This document shows, piece by piece, positions 1-8,572 of a stretch of DNA of 13,219 bases. Origin of the DNA: Rhodobacterales bacterium UBA5972 (lineage in GTDB: Bacteria > Pseudomonadota > Alphaproteobacteria > Rhodobacterales > Rhodobacteraceae). The translations under genes were made by a program, and so were the position numbers. The notes beneath the pieces were generated by a model that saw nothing but the letters and a program-made list of their open reading frames with translations, was not told the DNA's origin and did not search any database. The stretch spans positions 2,503 through 15,721 of the forward strand of contig DJBQ01000087.1 of the NCBI GenBank assembly GCA_002430125.1. Reading direction: 5' to 3'. Numbering within the stretch: the stretch's first letter is position 1; each line of letters starts with the position of its first letter.

Positions 1-1072
1 CCCCGCCATTTTTTCCCCACCAGTCAGGATCGTTGTAAACGATCTTGTCGATGTTCTTGGCCGAGGTGATGGCATAGTCCTGCTGATCTTCAGGGATTTC
101 GCCAAAGGCTGCCGGGTTGGACGGCGTCATCCCAAGGCACTCGAGCAAGGCAAGTTGTGCAGGCACTTCTTGCGCGGTTGCGATGAACTGCATTACTGCG
201 GCACCCGCCGGATTTCCCTTGGGCACAATATAAGCACCAGGCATCGCCATGGCCTGATTGTTCACCAGCTTGTAACGACCGTTGGTGTCATTCTCAATGT
301 TGCGGCCCCGGTTTTGCCAGATCATGCCCATGGTGACTTCGCCATTCACGCACATCGAATGCGCTTCTGAACCAGAGCCCCAATAAAGGCTGCTGTCTTT
401 GATCGATTTGATCTTGGCCAGCGCGCGGTCCATGTCGAGAGGATACAGCGCATCGCCCGCCACACCGTCCGCCATCAGCGCCGCCTCAAGTGAACCGTTG
501 GCCCATTTGTAAAGCGAACGCATGCCAGGGAAATTGGTGGTATCGAAGAAATCAGCCCAGTTTTCTGGTGGGTTATCGCCGAAGGCTTCGGTGTCATAGA
601 CAAAGGCATAGCCATAAAGAATGACCGACACACCATATTCAAGCGCATAGCCGGGCAGAGTTTTGTCTTTGGAGACAACCGAATAATCGATCGGCTCCAG
701 GTGCCCGGTTGGCCCAAGCGAAACCGCATTGAAAAGGTCGGCATCGGCCACGTCGGCGGTGACATTGCCGCTTTCGACCATCTCTTTGATCTTGCCTTCC
801 AATGGACCCGAGGTGTCGAACTTTAGCCCTTTGCCGGTCGAAGCTGTGAACGCATCGCCAATTGCAGAGCCGTGGCATTCCTCGGATTGGCCGCCCCAGT
901 TCCACATAACCACGTGGTCTGCTGCAGCTTTGGCGTCGCCTGCCATGACGGCGTTCAGTGCCACGCCCGAAGCACCACAAAGTGCCAGGAACGTTCGGCG
1001 GTCCATGCGACCTGCTTTATAAGCATGCGCACTTTCAGTGAGCATCTCTTTCATGAACTGTTTGTCTTGCAT
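1..1072 (-). CDS. ABC transporter substrate-binding protein, PotD/PotF-like, Tat-exported (3' part off window)
   Basis: This is probably the periplasmic binding protein of an ABC importer for a polyamine-like or quaternary-amine solute. About 357 codons are visible and the reading frame is still open at the left edge, so the C-terminus is missing. The start at 1072 follows an AGGAGG ribosome-binding site about 9 nt upstream. The N-terminus has a 22-residue leader, then a twin-arginine motif (DRRTFLALCG, residues 24-33), a hydrophobic stretch and an Ala-rich cleavage region near AKAAA. The mature protein opens with VVMWNWGG, as PotD/PotF-like proteins typically do, and carries the family-like segments NWADFFD and GMIWQNRGR. 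It lies 78 nt downstream of the ATPase gene on the same strand, so it belongs to that operon; permease genes presumably follow off the left edge. The solute cannot be read from sequence, but the BKACE upstream suggests a carbon source that feeds the neighbouring enzymes. Confidence 0.88.
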   Translation of the reverse strand, partial: MQDKQFMKEMLTESAHAYKAGRMDRRTFLALCGASGVALNAVMAGDAKAAADHVVMWNWGGQSEECHGSAIGDAFTASTGKGLKFDTSGPLEGKIKEMVESGNVTADVADADLFNAVSLGPTGHLEPIDYSVVSKDKTLPGYALEYGVSVILYGYAFVYDTEAFGDNPPENWADFFDTTNFPGMRSLYKWANGSLEAALMADGVAGDALYPLDMDRALAKIKSIKDSSLYWGSGSEAHSMCVNGEVTMGMIWQNRGRNIENDTNGRYKLVNNQAMAMPGAYIVPKGNPAGAAVMQFIATAQEVPAQLALLECLGMTPSNPAAFGEIPEDQQDYAITSAKNIDKIVYNDPDWWGKNGG

Positions 1073-1092
1073 TTTTAGTCCTCCTACTGATG

Positions 1093-1111
1093 AGCCGGCA
1101 TTTGCCTGGCT
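1093..1111 (-). other. Small intercistronic stem-loop between ATPase and binding-protein genes
   Basis: Read on the minus strand, the 78-nt gap contains AGCC-A-GGC, a loop AAAT, and GCC-GGCT. This is a 7-bp stem with one bulged A. No U-run follows and the binding-protein ribosome-binding site lies just downstream, so it is not a normal terminator. Such elements can raise binding-protein mRNA relative to the other transporter genes, but that role is only inferred here. Confidence 0.3.
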
Positions 1112-1150
1112 GGTTTTGTGAGGCGCCTTTGCGGCACTCTTTTGTGAAAT

Positions 1151-2152
1151 CTACGTGTCGTGCAATTCGACGGCAGCATCTTCCTGCCAAAGCAGATCGA
1201 CTTCAGCACCCTCGGTCAGCGCCTCTTGATTGCGCCAAACGTCAATATCGACCTCAATCTCCTCCCCCTGGATAGAGTCGACGATGATCCGCTTCATTGA
1301 GCCGAAATAGGTGATAGAGCGAATGGTGCCGCTGATGCGGGCATCGCTCCCACCTTGCGCCAATCGCAGGTCAATCTTTTCAGGCCGCAGGGCGTAGGTC
1401 TTGTCGCCTTGTGTGATGAAATTTGATTTACCCAGAAAGCTGGCCGCAAACTTGGTCGCGGGGCGTTCGTATAATTCAACCGGTGTGCCGACCTGTTCGA
1501 TCGCCCCGTCGCGCATGATCACGATCCGGTCGGACATCGACAGCGCTTCTTCTTGATCATGGGTGACATAAATGAATGTCGTGCCGACACGGCGATGGAT
1601 GTCTTTGAGTTGCTCCTGAACCTCGACCCGCAGTTTCTTGTCTAACGCCCCAAGCGGTTCATCCAGCAGCAATACGGGCGGTGCAAAACACAAGGCACGC
1701 GCTAAGGCGACCCGTTGCTGCTGTCCCCCTGACAATTGGGTAGGCTTGCGATCTGCGAATTCCTGCAATTGCACCAGGTCCAACATCTCATCCACGCGGG
1801 CCTTGATCTCGGATGCCGGGCGCTTTCGCACGCTCAGCGCATAGCCAATATTGTCGCGCACCGACATATGTGGGAACAGAGCATAGCCCTGAAACACCAT
1901 ACCGAAATTGCGTTTTTCCGCGGGCACATCAGCAATGGAGGCACCATCCAGCGCGATGTCGCCTTGGGTGATATCCAAAAATCCCGCGATCATCATCAGC
2001 AACGTTGTCTTACCCGAGCCTGAGGGGCCAAGTAGCGTCAGAAATTCGCCCTTTTCAATATCGAGTGTGACGCCGTCCACTGCGCGGAACGGCCCGAACA
2101 TTTTCGAAACGTCACGGATTTGCAAACTGCCGGTACTGGCAAGATCAGCCAT
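1151..2152 (-). CDS. ABC transporter ATP-binding protein, PotA/spermidine-putrescine-type
   Basis: This is the cytoplasmic ATPase that would power the importer served by the binding protein downstream. All nucleotide-binding motifs are present in the 333-residue product: Walker A GPSGSGKT (42-49), Q-loop Gln88, signature LSGGQ (140-144), Walker B LLLDEP (161-166) and H-loop His198. A C-terminal region of about 90 residues fits the TOBE domain of the PotA/MalK/FbpC group. I chose the start at 2152 (MADLASTG) over the longer frame back to 2209. The longer form would add 19 residues that overlap the end of the BKACE gene, while 2152 gives a short 8-nt overlap with the BKACE stop, typical of translational coupling. 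The closest relatives are probably PotA-like ATPases for polyamines or other cationic solutes. The motifs give strong support for an importer ATPase, but the transported solute remains unknown. Confidence 0.93.
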   Translation of the reverse strand: MADLASTGSLQIRDVSKMFGPFRAVDGVTLDIEKGEFLTLLGPSGSGKTTLLMMIAGFLDITQGDIALDGASIADVPAEKRNFGMVFQGYALFPHMSVRDNIGYALSVRKRPASEIKARVDEMLDLVQLQEFADRKPTQLSGGQQQRVALARALCFAPPVLLLDEPLGALDKKLRVEVQEQLKDIHRRVGTTFIYVTHDQEEALSMSDRIVIMRDGAIEQVGTPVELYERPATKFAASFLGKSNFITQGDKTYALRPEKIDLRLAQGGSDARISGTIRSITYFGSMKRIIVDSIQGEEIEVDIDVWRNQEALTEGAEVDLLWQEDAAVELHDT

Positions 2153-3035
2153 TTGCGCCCCGCAAACCCAGTTTGTTGCGCGCTTCCTGCGGTGTGATGA
2201 TCCGAGCACCCATCCGTTCGATAATCTCGCGCGCCCGCGTCACCAACTGACCGTTGGTCGCCAGAACGCCGCGATCGAGATAAATGTTGTCCTCCAAACC
2301 GACCCGCACGTTACCACCCAAGGCGACAGCGGCCGCCATCATTGGCATCTGGCCCCGGCTGATCCCGAAGCTGGCCCAGCTTGCACCGGACGGCAGTTGC
2401 GCCTTCATGGCCGCCATCGTCTCAACAGTTTGATCAGCGCCCCATGGGATACCAAGGCACAACTGAAACATCGGCGGCGCGTTGATCAGACCTTCTTCAA
2501 CCATTGCCTTGGCAAAGCGGATATGGCCCAGATCGAACACTTCCAACTCCGGCTTCACACCCCATTCCTGCACCATCGCCGCCATTTTGCGCAGGCTGGG
2601 CGGGGTCGAGATGTAGATCATGTCGGTGTCGGAAAAATTCAGCGTGCCGCAGTCAAGCGAGCAAATTTCCGGCATACATTCTTTGACATGCGCCAGCCGT
2701 TCTTCGGGGCCGATCATATCGGTTCCGGGACCTGGCATTGCTGGATTATCAGCATCTGAAATCCAATCGCCGCCCATACCAGCGGTGATATTGATCACAA
2801 TATCAGTTTCGCTGTCGCGGATCCTGTCGACGATTTCCTTGAACAGTTTAGGATCGCGAGACCCCTGCCCTGTTTCAGGGTCACGCGCATGGATATGCGC
2901 GATAGAGGCCCCCGCTTTTGCCGCTTCAATCGCGGCATCCGCAACCTCCTTGGGCGTGACAGGCACGTGTGGGCTTTTGCCACTGGTATCTCCTGCTCCC
3001 GTAACCGCGCAGGTCAAGACAACTTCGTAATTCAT
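2145..3035 (-). CDS. BKACE beta-keto acid cleavage enzyme (DUF849), 3-dehydrocarnitine-cleavage-like
   Basis: BKACE enzymes condense a beta-keto acid with acetyl-CoA and split the product into acetoacetate and a new acyl-CoA. In carnitine catabolism the substrate is 3-dehydrocarnitine and the product is betainyl-CoA. The 296-residue protein is full length for the family. The zinc-binding motif HIHAR (His47, His49) and the later GLEDN motif (Glu248, Asp249) are intact, which argues for an active enzyme. The start at 3035 has a GGGGAG ribosome-binding site about 9 nt upstream. It is the first gene of the transporter operon and overlaps the ATPase gene by 8 nt. The carnitine-dehydrogenase-like gene at 4207-5157 could make its beta-keto substrate. 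Family assignment is firm. Dehydrocarnitine specificity is only inferred from context, because BKACEs accept several beta-keto acids. Confidence 0.9.
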   Translation of the reverse strand: MNYEVVLTCAVTGAGDTSGKSPHVPVTPKEVADAAIEAAKAGASIAHIHARDPETGQGSRDPKLFKEIVDRIRDSETDIVINITAGMGGDWISDADNPAMPGPGTDMIGPEERLAHVKECMPEICSLDCGTLNFSDTDMIYISTPPSLRKMAAMVQEWGVKPELEVFDLGHIRFAKAMVEEGLINAPPMFQLCLGIPWGADQTVETMAAMKAQLPSGASWASFGISRGQMPMMAAAVALGGNVRVGLEDNIYLDRGVLATNGQLVTRAREIIERMGARIITPQEARNKLGLRGANG

Positions 3036-3154
3036 TCAGGCAGGCTCCCCTTTTCTTCAGCTTGGGTCGGAGAGGGCACGAATTTCATCGATTATCCGCC
3101 ATATCTTTGGCTATAGTGACGAAAAATCGCACCTGGAACGGAAAGTCATTCACA
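3036..3154. promoter_or_regulatory. Divergent control region between the BKACE-transporter operon and the regulator gene
   Basis: These 119 bp separate two divergent transcription units and must hold both promoters. No consensus sigma-70 pair stands out; a weak TATAGT lies at 3112-3117 on the plus strand and a weak GATAAT on the minus strand (3091-3096). The notable element is CGAAAAATCG at 3120-3129, shared with the 8515-8654 region. A weaker related copy, CGGAAAGTC, lies at 3139-3147. The site is 84 bp upstream of the BKACE start, a plausible activator position, and just ahead of the regulator's own start, which would allow autoregulation. Confidence 0.5.
3120..3129 (+). promoter_or_regulatory. 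Candidate operator CGAAAAATCG (single strong copy)
   Basis: Ten bases are identical to the site at 8573-8582, and the similarity continues as CACCTG here against ACCTG there, with one inserted base. It lies in the intergenic region next to the regulator gene. The natural candidate binder is that GlxA-type regulator; this is inference from placement. Confidence 0.45.
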
Positions 3155-4225
3155 GTGGAAATTGATATCTCGCCCAAAATGGCACCTGCGCAAATACACA
3201 CGGTCTTTATCGTTGTGCCAAGATTCAACATCACCACGTTGATCACGATGATCGAGGCGATGCGAATCGCGAACTATCTCGCGCCTGTGCCGATTTTCTC
3301 GTGGGAAATCGCCTCCTTTGATGGCACTAAAATCACCGCAAGCAACGGGATGACAACCACCGTTGAGGTCGCGGATGACACCCTGCGGTCCGCCGAATTC
3401 ACCTTTGTTCTAGGGAGTTGGGGGACTGAACATTATTCAAACAAACATCTGATCACGTGGCTGCGGAAACGTGCCCGTGCTGGCACCCGAATCTGTGGGG
3501 TCGAGTTGGGTTGCTACATCGTTGCCCGCGCCGGTTTGCTGGACGGCAAGCCTGCGACGATCCATTGGTCATGGCTGAACGGGTTCCGCGAGACGTTCGA
3601 CCGTGTCGACGTGCGCGAGGGGTTGTTTACGTTTGATGGCAAAGTGATGACCTGCGCGGGTGGATTGGCCGGTGTGGATCTGATGTTGCGCTTGATTGAG
3701 GAACTCCAGGGCAGCAGTTTTTCCGGCGAGATTGCCGACCAGATGCTACACCATCCGATCCGCAATGCCGCAACGCCGCAACGCAGCACTATGGGGCGCA
3801 GCACAGAAACGATGTTGCCGCTGGTGCGAGAAGCGATGACATTGATCGAAAACAACATCGAGGAACCGCTGAGAGTGCCTGAAATCGCGGGCCTGCTTGA
3901 CGTGTCGCAGCGCCAATTGGAGCGGCAGTTTAAAAAACATGTGGGGTGCACTATTGTGCAATTCGGGTTGCTCAGAAGGTTGCAAAATGCGCGGCTCTTG
4001 CTGATCTCAACCCAACTGAGCATCCGCCAGATCGCGACGGCTTCGGGTTTTAACAGTCTGTCGCATTTCGCCTATTCCTTCGGGAAATTCTTTGACCGCC
4101 GCCCGTCCGACTACCGTGAGGCTTGGCCAGAAAACGAACCGGCACCGAGCTGGCCCGGCTCGCTTTCAGATTTCCTCAACACGCTCAATGGCAAGCCAGA
4201 CAAAGCTCAGATGGACCGCGCCTGA
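3155..4225 (+). CDS. GlxA/CdhR-type AraC-family transcriptional regulator
   Basis: This is a two-domain regulator of the group that includes the carnitine regulator CdhR and the glycine betaine regulator GbdR. From the GTG at 3155, residues about 15-185 form a DJ-1/PfpI-like sensing domain, with the characteristic ARAGLLDG...TIHW segment. Residues about 222-325 form the AraC DNA-binding domain with two helix-turn-helix units, around VPEIAGLLDVSQRQLERQF and IRQIATASGFNSLSHFAY. The start is uncertain. GTG 3155 has a GGAAAG ribosome-binding site about 9 nt upstream, while ATG 3179 has no clear site but gives a family-like N-terminus; the frame also extends back to 3062. The gene is divergent from the BKACE operon and convergent with the dehydrogenase gene, overlapping its coding end by 19 bp. 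It is probably the inducer-responsive activator of the surrounding operons. The ligand is unknown. Confidence 0.88.
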   Translation: MEIDISPKMAPAQIHTVFIVVPRFNITTLITMIEAMRIANYLAPVPIFSWEIASFDGTKITASNGMTTTVEVADDTLRSAEFTFVLGSWGTEHYSNKHLITWLRKRARAGTRICGVELGCYIVARAGLLDGKPATIHWSWLNGFRETFDRVDVREGLFTFDGKVMTCAGGLAGVDLMLRLIEELQGSSFSGEIADQMLHHPIRNAATPQRSTMGRSTETMLPLVREAMTLIENNIEEPLRVPEIAGLLDVSQRQLERQFKKHVGCTIVQFGLLRRLQNARLLLISTQLSIRQIATASGFNSLSHFAYSFGKFFDRRPSDYREAWPENEPAPSWPGSLSDFLNTLNGKPDKAQMDRA

Positions 4226-5157
4226 CGCAATGCATTCAGCACAGCGACTATTTCGCGGTCGCGTTGGGCTGCCATGTCCTCAAAGTGGCGATCCCCCGCC
4301 ACGGCGTTGCAGCCGTCAACCATGCGGTCGCGCAGTTCTTTGGTAAGCTCAGGCGCTTCCAGACGGGTCCAAGGCAATTTCAACGCTGGCCCAAACTGAT
4401 CCAGATTGGTCGCCATGCCGCCCGCTCCGCAGGCGACATGAAATGCCATGCACTGCCCTTGGCTTACCATGCGCGGAGCCGGGCCGTTCATCAGCGCAAT
4501 ATCGATATCTTCCGGCGTCGCCTCGCCATTCGCGACCATGTGCAAGGCCTCGCGCCATAGCGCTTCTTGCAGCCGGGTTGCAACAAAACCAGGGATTTCC
4601 TTTTTCATCATCAATGGCGCTTTGCCAGCGATCTTGTAGAACTCCCCCGCCCATACGACCGCCTCGGGTGCGGTTTTCTTGCCGCCGACTATCTCGACCA
4701 GCGGCAACAGGTAAGGCGGGTTAAACGGGTGTCCGATGACCGTGCGCTCAGGTGTCGGGCAATCAGCCTGAATGTCGCTCATCATCAGACCCGAGGTTGA
4801 GGATCCAATTACAACGGAAGGCGACAGAATTGCACCCATTCTGGCATAGAGCGCTTGTTTGATATCCAACCGCTCTGGCCCGCTTTCCTGCACAAACTCC
4901 GCTCCAGCAAGTGCATCTTCGAGGTCCGTGGAAATTCGCAACCGGTCCAATGATGCGCCTGGCGCAAGTCCTAGATCAGTCAAACTGATCCACGCCGTTT
5001 TCAGGATCGACATGAATGCGTCTGTTTCAGAGGCGGCATGCAGATAGGCCGTGACGTCATAGCCACGGGCAAGGAAATGCGCGGTCCATCCGGCACCGAT
5101 CGGTCCGGCACCAATACTGGTTACGCGGGTGATGCTCTCAGGATTTGGATACATCAT
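4207..5157 (-). CDS. L-carnitine dehydrogenase-like NAD-dependent beta-hydroxy acid dehydrogenase
   Basis: This enzyme would oxidise a beta-hydroxy acid to its beta-keto acid with NAD+; in the carnitine pathway, L-carnitine to 3-dehydrocarnitine. The 316-residue length matches carnitine dehydrogenases. Visible features are the Rossmann motif GAGPIG (16-21), STSG (120-123), HPFNPPYLLPLVEIVGG (143-159) with the His143/Glu155 pair 12 residues apart as in 3-hydroxyacyl-CoA dehydrogenases, and QFGPALKLPWT (254-264), which is typical of the carnitine clade. The segment NGPAPRMVSQG (224-234) lies where I recall an aromatic, substrate-contacting stretch in Pseudomonas CdhA, so the substrate may differ. 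The start at 5157 overlaps the hydratase stop as ATGA; a second ATG at 5154 has better spacing to AAAGG. It is the last gene of its operon. Its product would feed BKACE. Confidence 0.85.
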   Translation of the reverse strand: MMYPNPESITRVTSIGAGPIGAGWTAHFLARGYDVTAYLHAASETDAFMSILKTAWISLTDLGLAPGASLDRLRISTDLEDALAGAEFVQESGPERLDIKQALYARMGAILSPSVVIGSSTSGLMMSDIQADCPTPERTVIGHPFNPPYLLPLVEIVGGKKTAPEAVVWAGEFYKIAGKAPLMMKKEIPGFVATRLQEALWREALHMVANGEATPEDIDIALMNGPAPRMVSQGQCMAFHVACGAGGMATNLDQFGPALKLPWTRLEAPELTKELRDRMVDGCNAVAGDRHFEDMAAQRDREIVAVLNALRQARSI

Positions 5158-5957
5158 TCACCTTTGAAATTTGGTTCACGTTTCTCGACAAAAGCAGCAA
5201 CGCCTTCTTTGGCATCCTCGGATTTCAGCATCTTGCGGTAGGTCGGCATCGGATCGGTGCGCATTTTGTGAAAGGCCTGTTCCAGTGGGATACACTCGAT
5301 TTCACGCTGCACTTCCTTGACGGTCTGCATCGCCAGCGGTGCGGACCACGCGATTGACGCCGCCCATTCCCTTGCTGCATCCATCAGTTGATCCCTGGGC
5401 ACGACTTTGTTGACAAGACCGTAATGCGCCGCCTCGGTGGCAGACATCCGGCGGCCGAGCAGAAACATCTCCATCGCGATGTTATGGGGAATGCGGCGTG
5501 GCAGGCGTTGCAATGCGCCCGCGTCAGGTACAATTCCCAAGGGCATTTCGGGTAGACCAAATTCCACATGATCAGCCGCGATCAGCAGATCACAGGCCAT
5601 CGCCATCTCGAACCCGCCGCCAATCGCCAGCCCGTTGATCGCGGCAATCACCGGTTTGTTCAACGCCCAGTTTTCGGTGAGGCCAGTAAACCCGCCGAAG
5701 CCGTATTCATCTGCCTCCCACCAATTGTCTAGGCTCATCTCGCCATCATTCAGCGCCTTGAGATCCCAGCCCGCCGAGAAAATTTTGTCGCCGCCACCCG
5801 TCAGAATGGCGCAGCGCAAATCCTTGTCTTCGTGCAGTTCCTGAAACGCAGCGGCCAATGCTTGCGACGTCGGGACATCGATGGCATTCACTTTACCCCG
5901 CGCAAGCGTTACCTCAAGCACATGGCCGTCACGATGGGTCGTTACACCTGCCGACAT
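5154..5957 (-). CDS. Enoyl-CoA hydratase/isomerase, CaiD (carnitinyl-CoA dehydratase)-like
   Basis: This is a crotonase-fold enzyme that adds water to, or removes it from, an acyl-CoA. In E. coli, CaiD interconverts crotonobetainyl-CoA and carnitinyl-CoA. The 267-residue protein has the oxyanion-hole segments FSAGWDLKA (60-68) and GGGFE (113-117). Both glutamates expected for hydratase chemistry are present, Glu117 and Glu137 (in LPEMPLGIVPDAG). The FSAGWDLKA, GFGGFTGLTE and LGIVPDAG segments closely resemble CaiD as I remember it. An AAGGAG site 8 nt upstream supports the start at 5957, which overlaps the monooxygenase stop by one base (TGATG). The downstream dehydrogenase start overlaps this gene's stop as ATGA, so three consecutive products are probably made in fixed ratio. 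Crotonase fold and activity class are secure; carnitinyl-type specificity is inferred. Confidence 0.9.
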   Translation of the reverse strand: MSAGVTTHRDGHVLEVTLARGKVNAIDVPTSQALAAAFQELHEDKDLRCAILTGGGDKIFSAGWDLKALNDGEMSLDNWWEADEYGFGGFTGLTENWALNKPVIAAINGLAIGGGFEMAMACDLLIAADHVEFGLPEMPLGIVPDAGALQRLPRRIPHNIAMEMFLLGRRMSATEAAHYGLVNKVVPRDQLMDAAREWAASIAWSAPLAMQTVKEVQREIECIPLEQAFHKMRTDPMPTYRKMLKSEDAKEGVAAFVEKREPNFKGE

Positions 5958-7000
5958 CAGCGCGTCTCCTTAAATTCTGGCATGACTTCTTTGCAGAACA
6001 TACGCAAGGATCGTTGCTGGGATTCGTGGCTGAGGCCCATGGAAGCGTAGTAGATGAACTCGTTCACCCCCAAAGCCTGATATTTATTCAACTTTTGAAT
6101 GACAGTATCGGGGGGGCCGAACATCAGGTTTTCTTCGAGCATCGCAGGGTCAAATTGTTCGCGGCCTTCCAACTGATCCAAAGGCTGGGCGGAAGGGAAA
6201 CCGTTGACCACATCGCCAGAGTTGCGGAACAGGTTTTCGAACTGGCTCAGCAATCTGCGGATCGCATTCAACGCCTCTTGCCGGTCTGCGTCATTGTCGT
6301 AAAGGCAGGCGTGACGCATCAATGCAAATCGCGGATTCCAGCCATTTTCAGCCTTCACGATCGCCTCATTCAGTTGCTGCATATAGAGTTCAGCTTCGGC
6401 GAAGGGACGGGTCAACGGCCAGCAGTTCACGTGGCATTTCTCACGCATCGCATAGTCGTATGTGATGGGCGAGCGGGCCGAAACCCAGACAGGCACCTCG
6501 GGTTGCACTGGCTTGGGAACCGAAGTGGAGGTCGGAAAGTTCCAGAACTCTCCGTCATGGGCATAATCGCCGCCCCAAAGCGCGCGCACAGCAGGCAGCA
6601 TTTCCTGCATATAGCGCCAGGCGTCCGACTGTTTCAGCCCCGGTCGCATCCGGTCAAATTCCCGCTGATAGGCACCCGATCCGATACCGAATTCCAGCCG
6701 TCCGCCGCTGATCAAATCGACAAACGCCGCCTCGCCCGCCAGATTGATCGGATGCCAATAGGCCGCTGTCGCCACTGCGGTGCCTAAACGTATGTTGCTG
6801 GTCTCTTTCGACCACCAGGTCAGCAGTTGAAACGGATTGGGCGCAATCGTCATCTCTAGTGCGTGGTGCTCAGCGGCCCAGACAATATCAAAACCGCCGT
6901 CTTCCGCGATCTGCACCATCTCAAGCGTGTGACGAGCGACGTCTTTCATGTCATAGCTGTCGTCGATCCGCTCCATGTTCACGGCCAGTTGGAATTTCAT
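5957..7000 (-). CDS. LLM-class (luciferase-like) flavin-dependent monooxygenase
   Basis: Proteins of this class use reduced FMN supplied by a separate flavin reductase, plus O2, to oxygenate a small molecule, often cleaving a C-N, C-S or ring bond. The 347-residue length is normal. Family features include AAEHH (42-46), YWHPINLAGEAAFVDLISG (81-99) and the flavin-phosphate region GRLEFGIGSGAYQREFDR (100-117), with LMFGPPDTVIQKL in the C-terminal part. The start at 7000 has an AAGGAG site with about 7 nt spacing. The gene begins 32 nt after the aldehyde dehydrogenase stop and overlaps the hydratase start by one base. The reductase domain fused to the CoA-transferase at 9853-11961 is the obvious partner. 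The substrate is not visible. It could be a free betaine or N-heterocycle, or a CoA thioester. Confidence 0.9.
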   Translation of the reverse strand: MKFQLAVNMERIDDSYDMKDVARHTLEMVQIAEDGGFDIVWAAEHHALEMTIAPNPFQLLTWWSKETSNIRLGTAVATAAYWHPINLAGEAAFVDLISGGRLEFGIGSGAYQREFDRMRPGLKQSDAWRYMQEMLPAVRALWGGDYAHDGEFWNFPTSTSVPKPVQPEVPVWVSARSPITYDYAMREKCHVNCWPLTRPFAEAELYMQQLNEAIVKAENGWNPRFALMRHACLYDNDADRQEALNAIRRLLSQFENLFRNSGDVVNGFPSAQPLDQLEGREQFDPAMLEENLMFGPPDTVIQKLNKYQALGVNEFIYYASMGLSHESQQRSLRMFCKEVMPEFKETR

Positions 7001-7032
7001 CCTAATTCTCCTTACTCAACTCTTGGACCTGC

Positions 7033-8514
7033 TCAACGCATCACAAACGGGTTCGAAATCGGCGCATCCGAAGTATTCACCCAGATCGTCTTGGGCCGTG
7101 TGTAATCATAGATCGCCTGAAAACCGCTTTCGCGACCATAGCCTGACCCTTTGACCCCACCAAACTCGGCGATGGGCGACACCACGCGATAGGTGTTCAC
7201 CCAGACAATGCCCGCTTGCACCGCATTCGCCATTCGCAATGATCGCGCAGAGTCTCGTGTGAAGATGCCCGCCGCCAGCCCGTGTTCGGAATCGTTGGCC
7301 AGTTCCAGCACCTCTTCTTCGGTTTTGAAACGCTGCACGGATAGGACAGGCCCGAACAATTCGGTGTCGACAATCCGCAAATCCTGACGCGGACATTCAA
7401 TAATTGTCGGCTCGTAAAACAAGCCACCCATGCCGTCAGGTTGCTTGCCCCCCGCAAGGATCGTGGCCCCTTGTTCTTGTGCATAGGCAACCTCGCGCTG
7501 GATGTTTTCCAACTGCCCGATGGTGCAGAGCGGCCCCATCTGCGTCTCATCCACAAGCGGATCACCGATCACGATCTGGCGGGTTAATGTCGTCATCCGT
7601 TCCAGAAACTTATCTGCAATATCTTCGTGGAGATAGAGCCGCGACCCTGCGACACAACTTTGCCCTGTTGCCCCAAAAATCCCTGCAATCGAGGCGTTGA
7701 CCGCGCTCTCGATGTTCGCGTCGTCAAACACGATGAAAGGCGATTTGCCGCCCAACTCCAGCGACACTTCGGCAAAGTTACGTTTGACGTTTTCCAGCAC
7801 ATGACGCGCAGCGTTAGGTCCGCCGGTAAACGACACCCGCGCGACCAAAGGATGACCGGTCAACGCACGCCCACAAGGCTCTCCGTGGCCCGTGACGATA
7901 TTTACGACGCCGGGCGGGATGCCCGCCTCTTCGATCAGCTTGCCAAATTCCAGCATCGCGGCACTTGCATGTTCGGATGCTTTTAACACCACGGTATTGC
8001 CTGCGGCCAAAGCTGGGCCCAGTTTGACGGCGACCAAGAACAACTGCGAATTCCACGGAACGACGGCGGCAACCACGCCCAGCGGTTCACGCTTGGTAAA
8101 GACAAACATGTCGGGCTTGTCGATCGGTAACGTCTCACCGCTGACCTTGTCCGCGCAGCCCGCAAAAAAGTGGAAGAACTCGGCTATGTATTTAGCCTGC
8201 CAGCGCGTTTCCTTTAACATTTTCCCTGTATCGACGGATTCAGTGCGGCCCAAATCTTCTGACTGCTCGGCCAGCAGATCACCTAGCTTACGCAAATGTT
8301 TGCCGCGATCAGTCGGAGTAAGTTTCGACCATGGCCCTTTGGTAAAGGCATGATGGGCCGCTTCTACAGCACGGTTAACATCGGCTTCCGTCGCTTCGGG
8401 GACGCGGCTCCAGATTTGACCGGTTGTGGGATTCACACTGTCGAATGTGCCGCCGTCAGATGCATCAACCCACCCCCCATCGATCAACATTTGATAGTTT
8501 TTGATATCGCCCAT
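7033..8514 (-). CDS. NAD(P)-dependent aldehyde dehydrogenase (betaine-aldehyde-dehydrogenase-like)
   Basis: This enzyme oxidises an aldehyde to a carboxylic acid. The 493-residue product carries the complete catalytic set: Asn155 (PWNSQ), Glu253 (LELGGKSP), Cys287 (GQSCVAGSR) and the EL FGPV cofactor motif near 385-390. Length and motifs fit the betaine/aminoaldehyde/hydroxymuconic-semialdehyde group. I chose the start at 8514 (MGDIKNYQ), which has a GGAGG site 9 nt upstream. The same frame runs back to 8787, but that extension crosses the divergent promoter region and the opposite-strand RidA gene and has no family similarity. It is the first gene of the operon continuing with the monooxygenase 32 nt downstream. 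A likely job is removing a semialdehyde made by oxygenative ring opening or C-N cleavage; the exact aldehyde is unknown. Confidence 0.92.
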   Translation of the reverse strand: MGDIKNYQMLIDGGWVDASDGGTFDSVNPTTGQIWSRVPEATEADVNRAVEAAHHAFTKGPWSKLTPTDRGKHLRKLGDLLAEQSEDLGRTESVDTGKMLKETRWQAKYIAEFFHFFAGCADKVSGETLPIDKPDMFVFTKREPLGVVAAVVPWNSQLFLVAVKLGPALAAGNTVVLKASEHASAAMLEFGKLIEEAGIPPGVVNIVTGHGEPCGRALTGHPLVARVSFTGGPNAARHVLENVKRNFAEVSLELGGKSPFIVFDDANIESAVNASIAGIFGATGQSCVAGSRLYLHEDIADKFLERMTTLTRQIVIGDPLVDETQMGPLCTIGQLENIQREVAYAQEQGATILAGGKQPDGMGGLFYEPTIIECPRQDLRIVDTELFGPVLSVQRFKTEEEVLELANDSEHGLAAGIFTRDSARSLRMANAVQAGIVWVNTYRVVSPIAEFGGVKGSGYGRESGFQAIYDYTRPKTIWVNTSDAPISNPFVMR

Positions 8515-8572
8515 ACTTCCAATCCTCCGTCGCTTGATTCCTACTCTCGGCGGCTTTCTCGAATAGCATGCC

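Noticed and set aside
1908..2759. 283-codon plus-strand frame opposite the ATPase and BKACE genes
   Set aside because: It spans the junction of two well-supported genes on the other strand and has no protein-like features; it is a high-GC shadow frame.
5858..6787. Long open frame (309 codons) on the plus strand opposite the monooxygenase gene
   Set aside because: It lies antisense to a gene with clear family motifs and its own ribosome-binding site. Its translation shows no recognisable domain and it breaks the operon layout.
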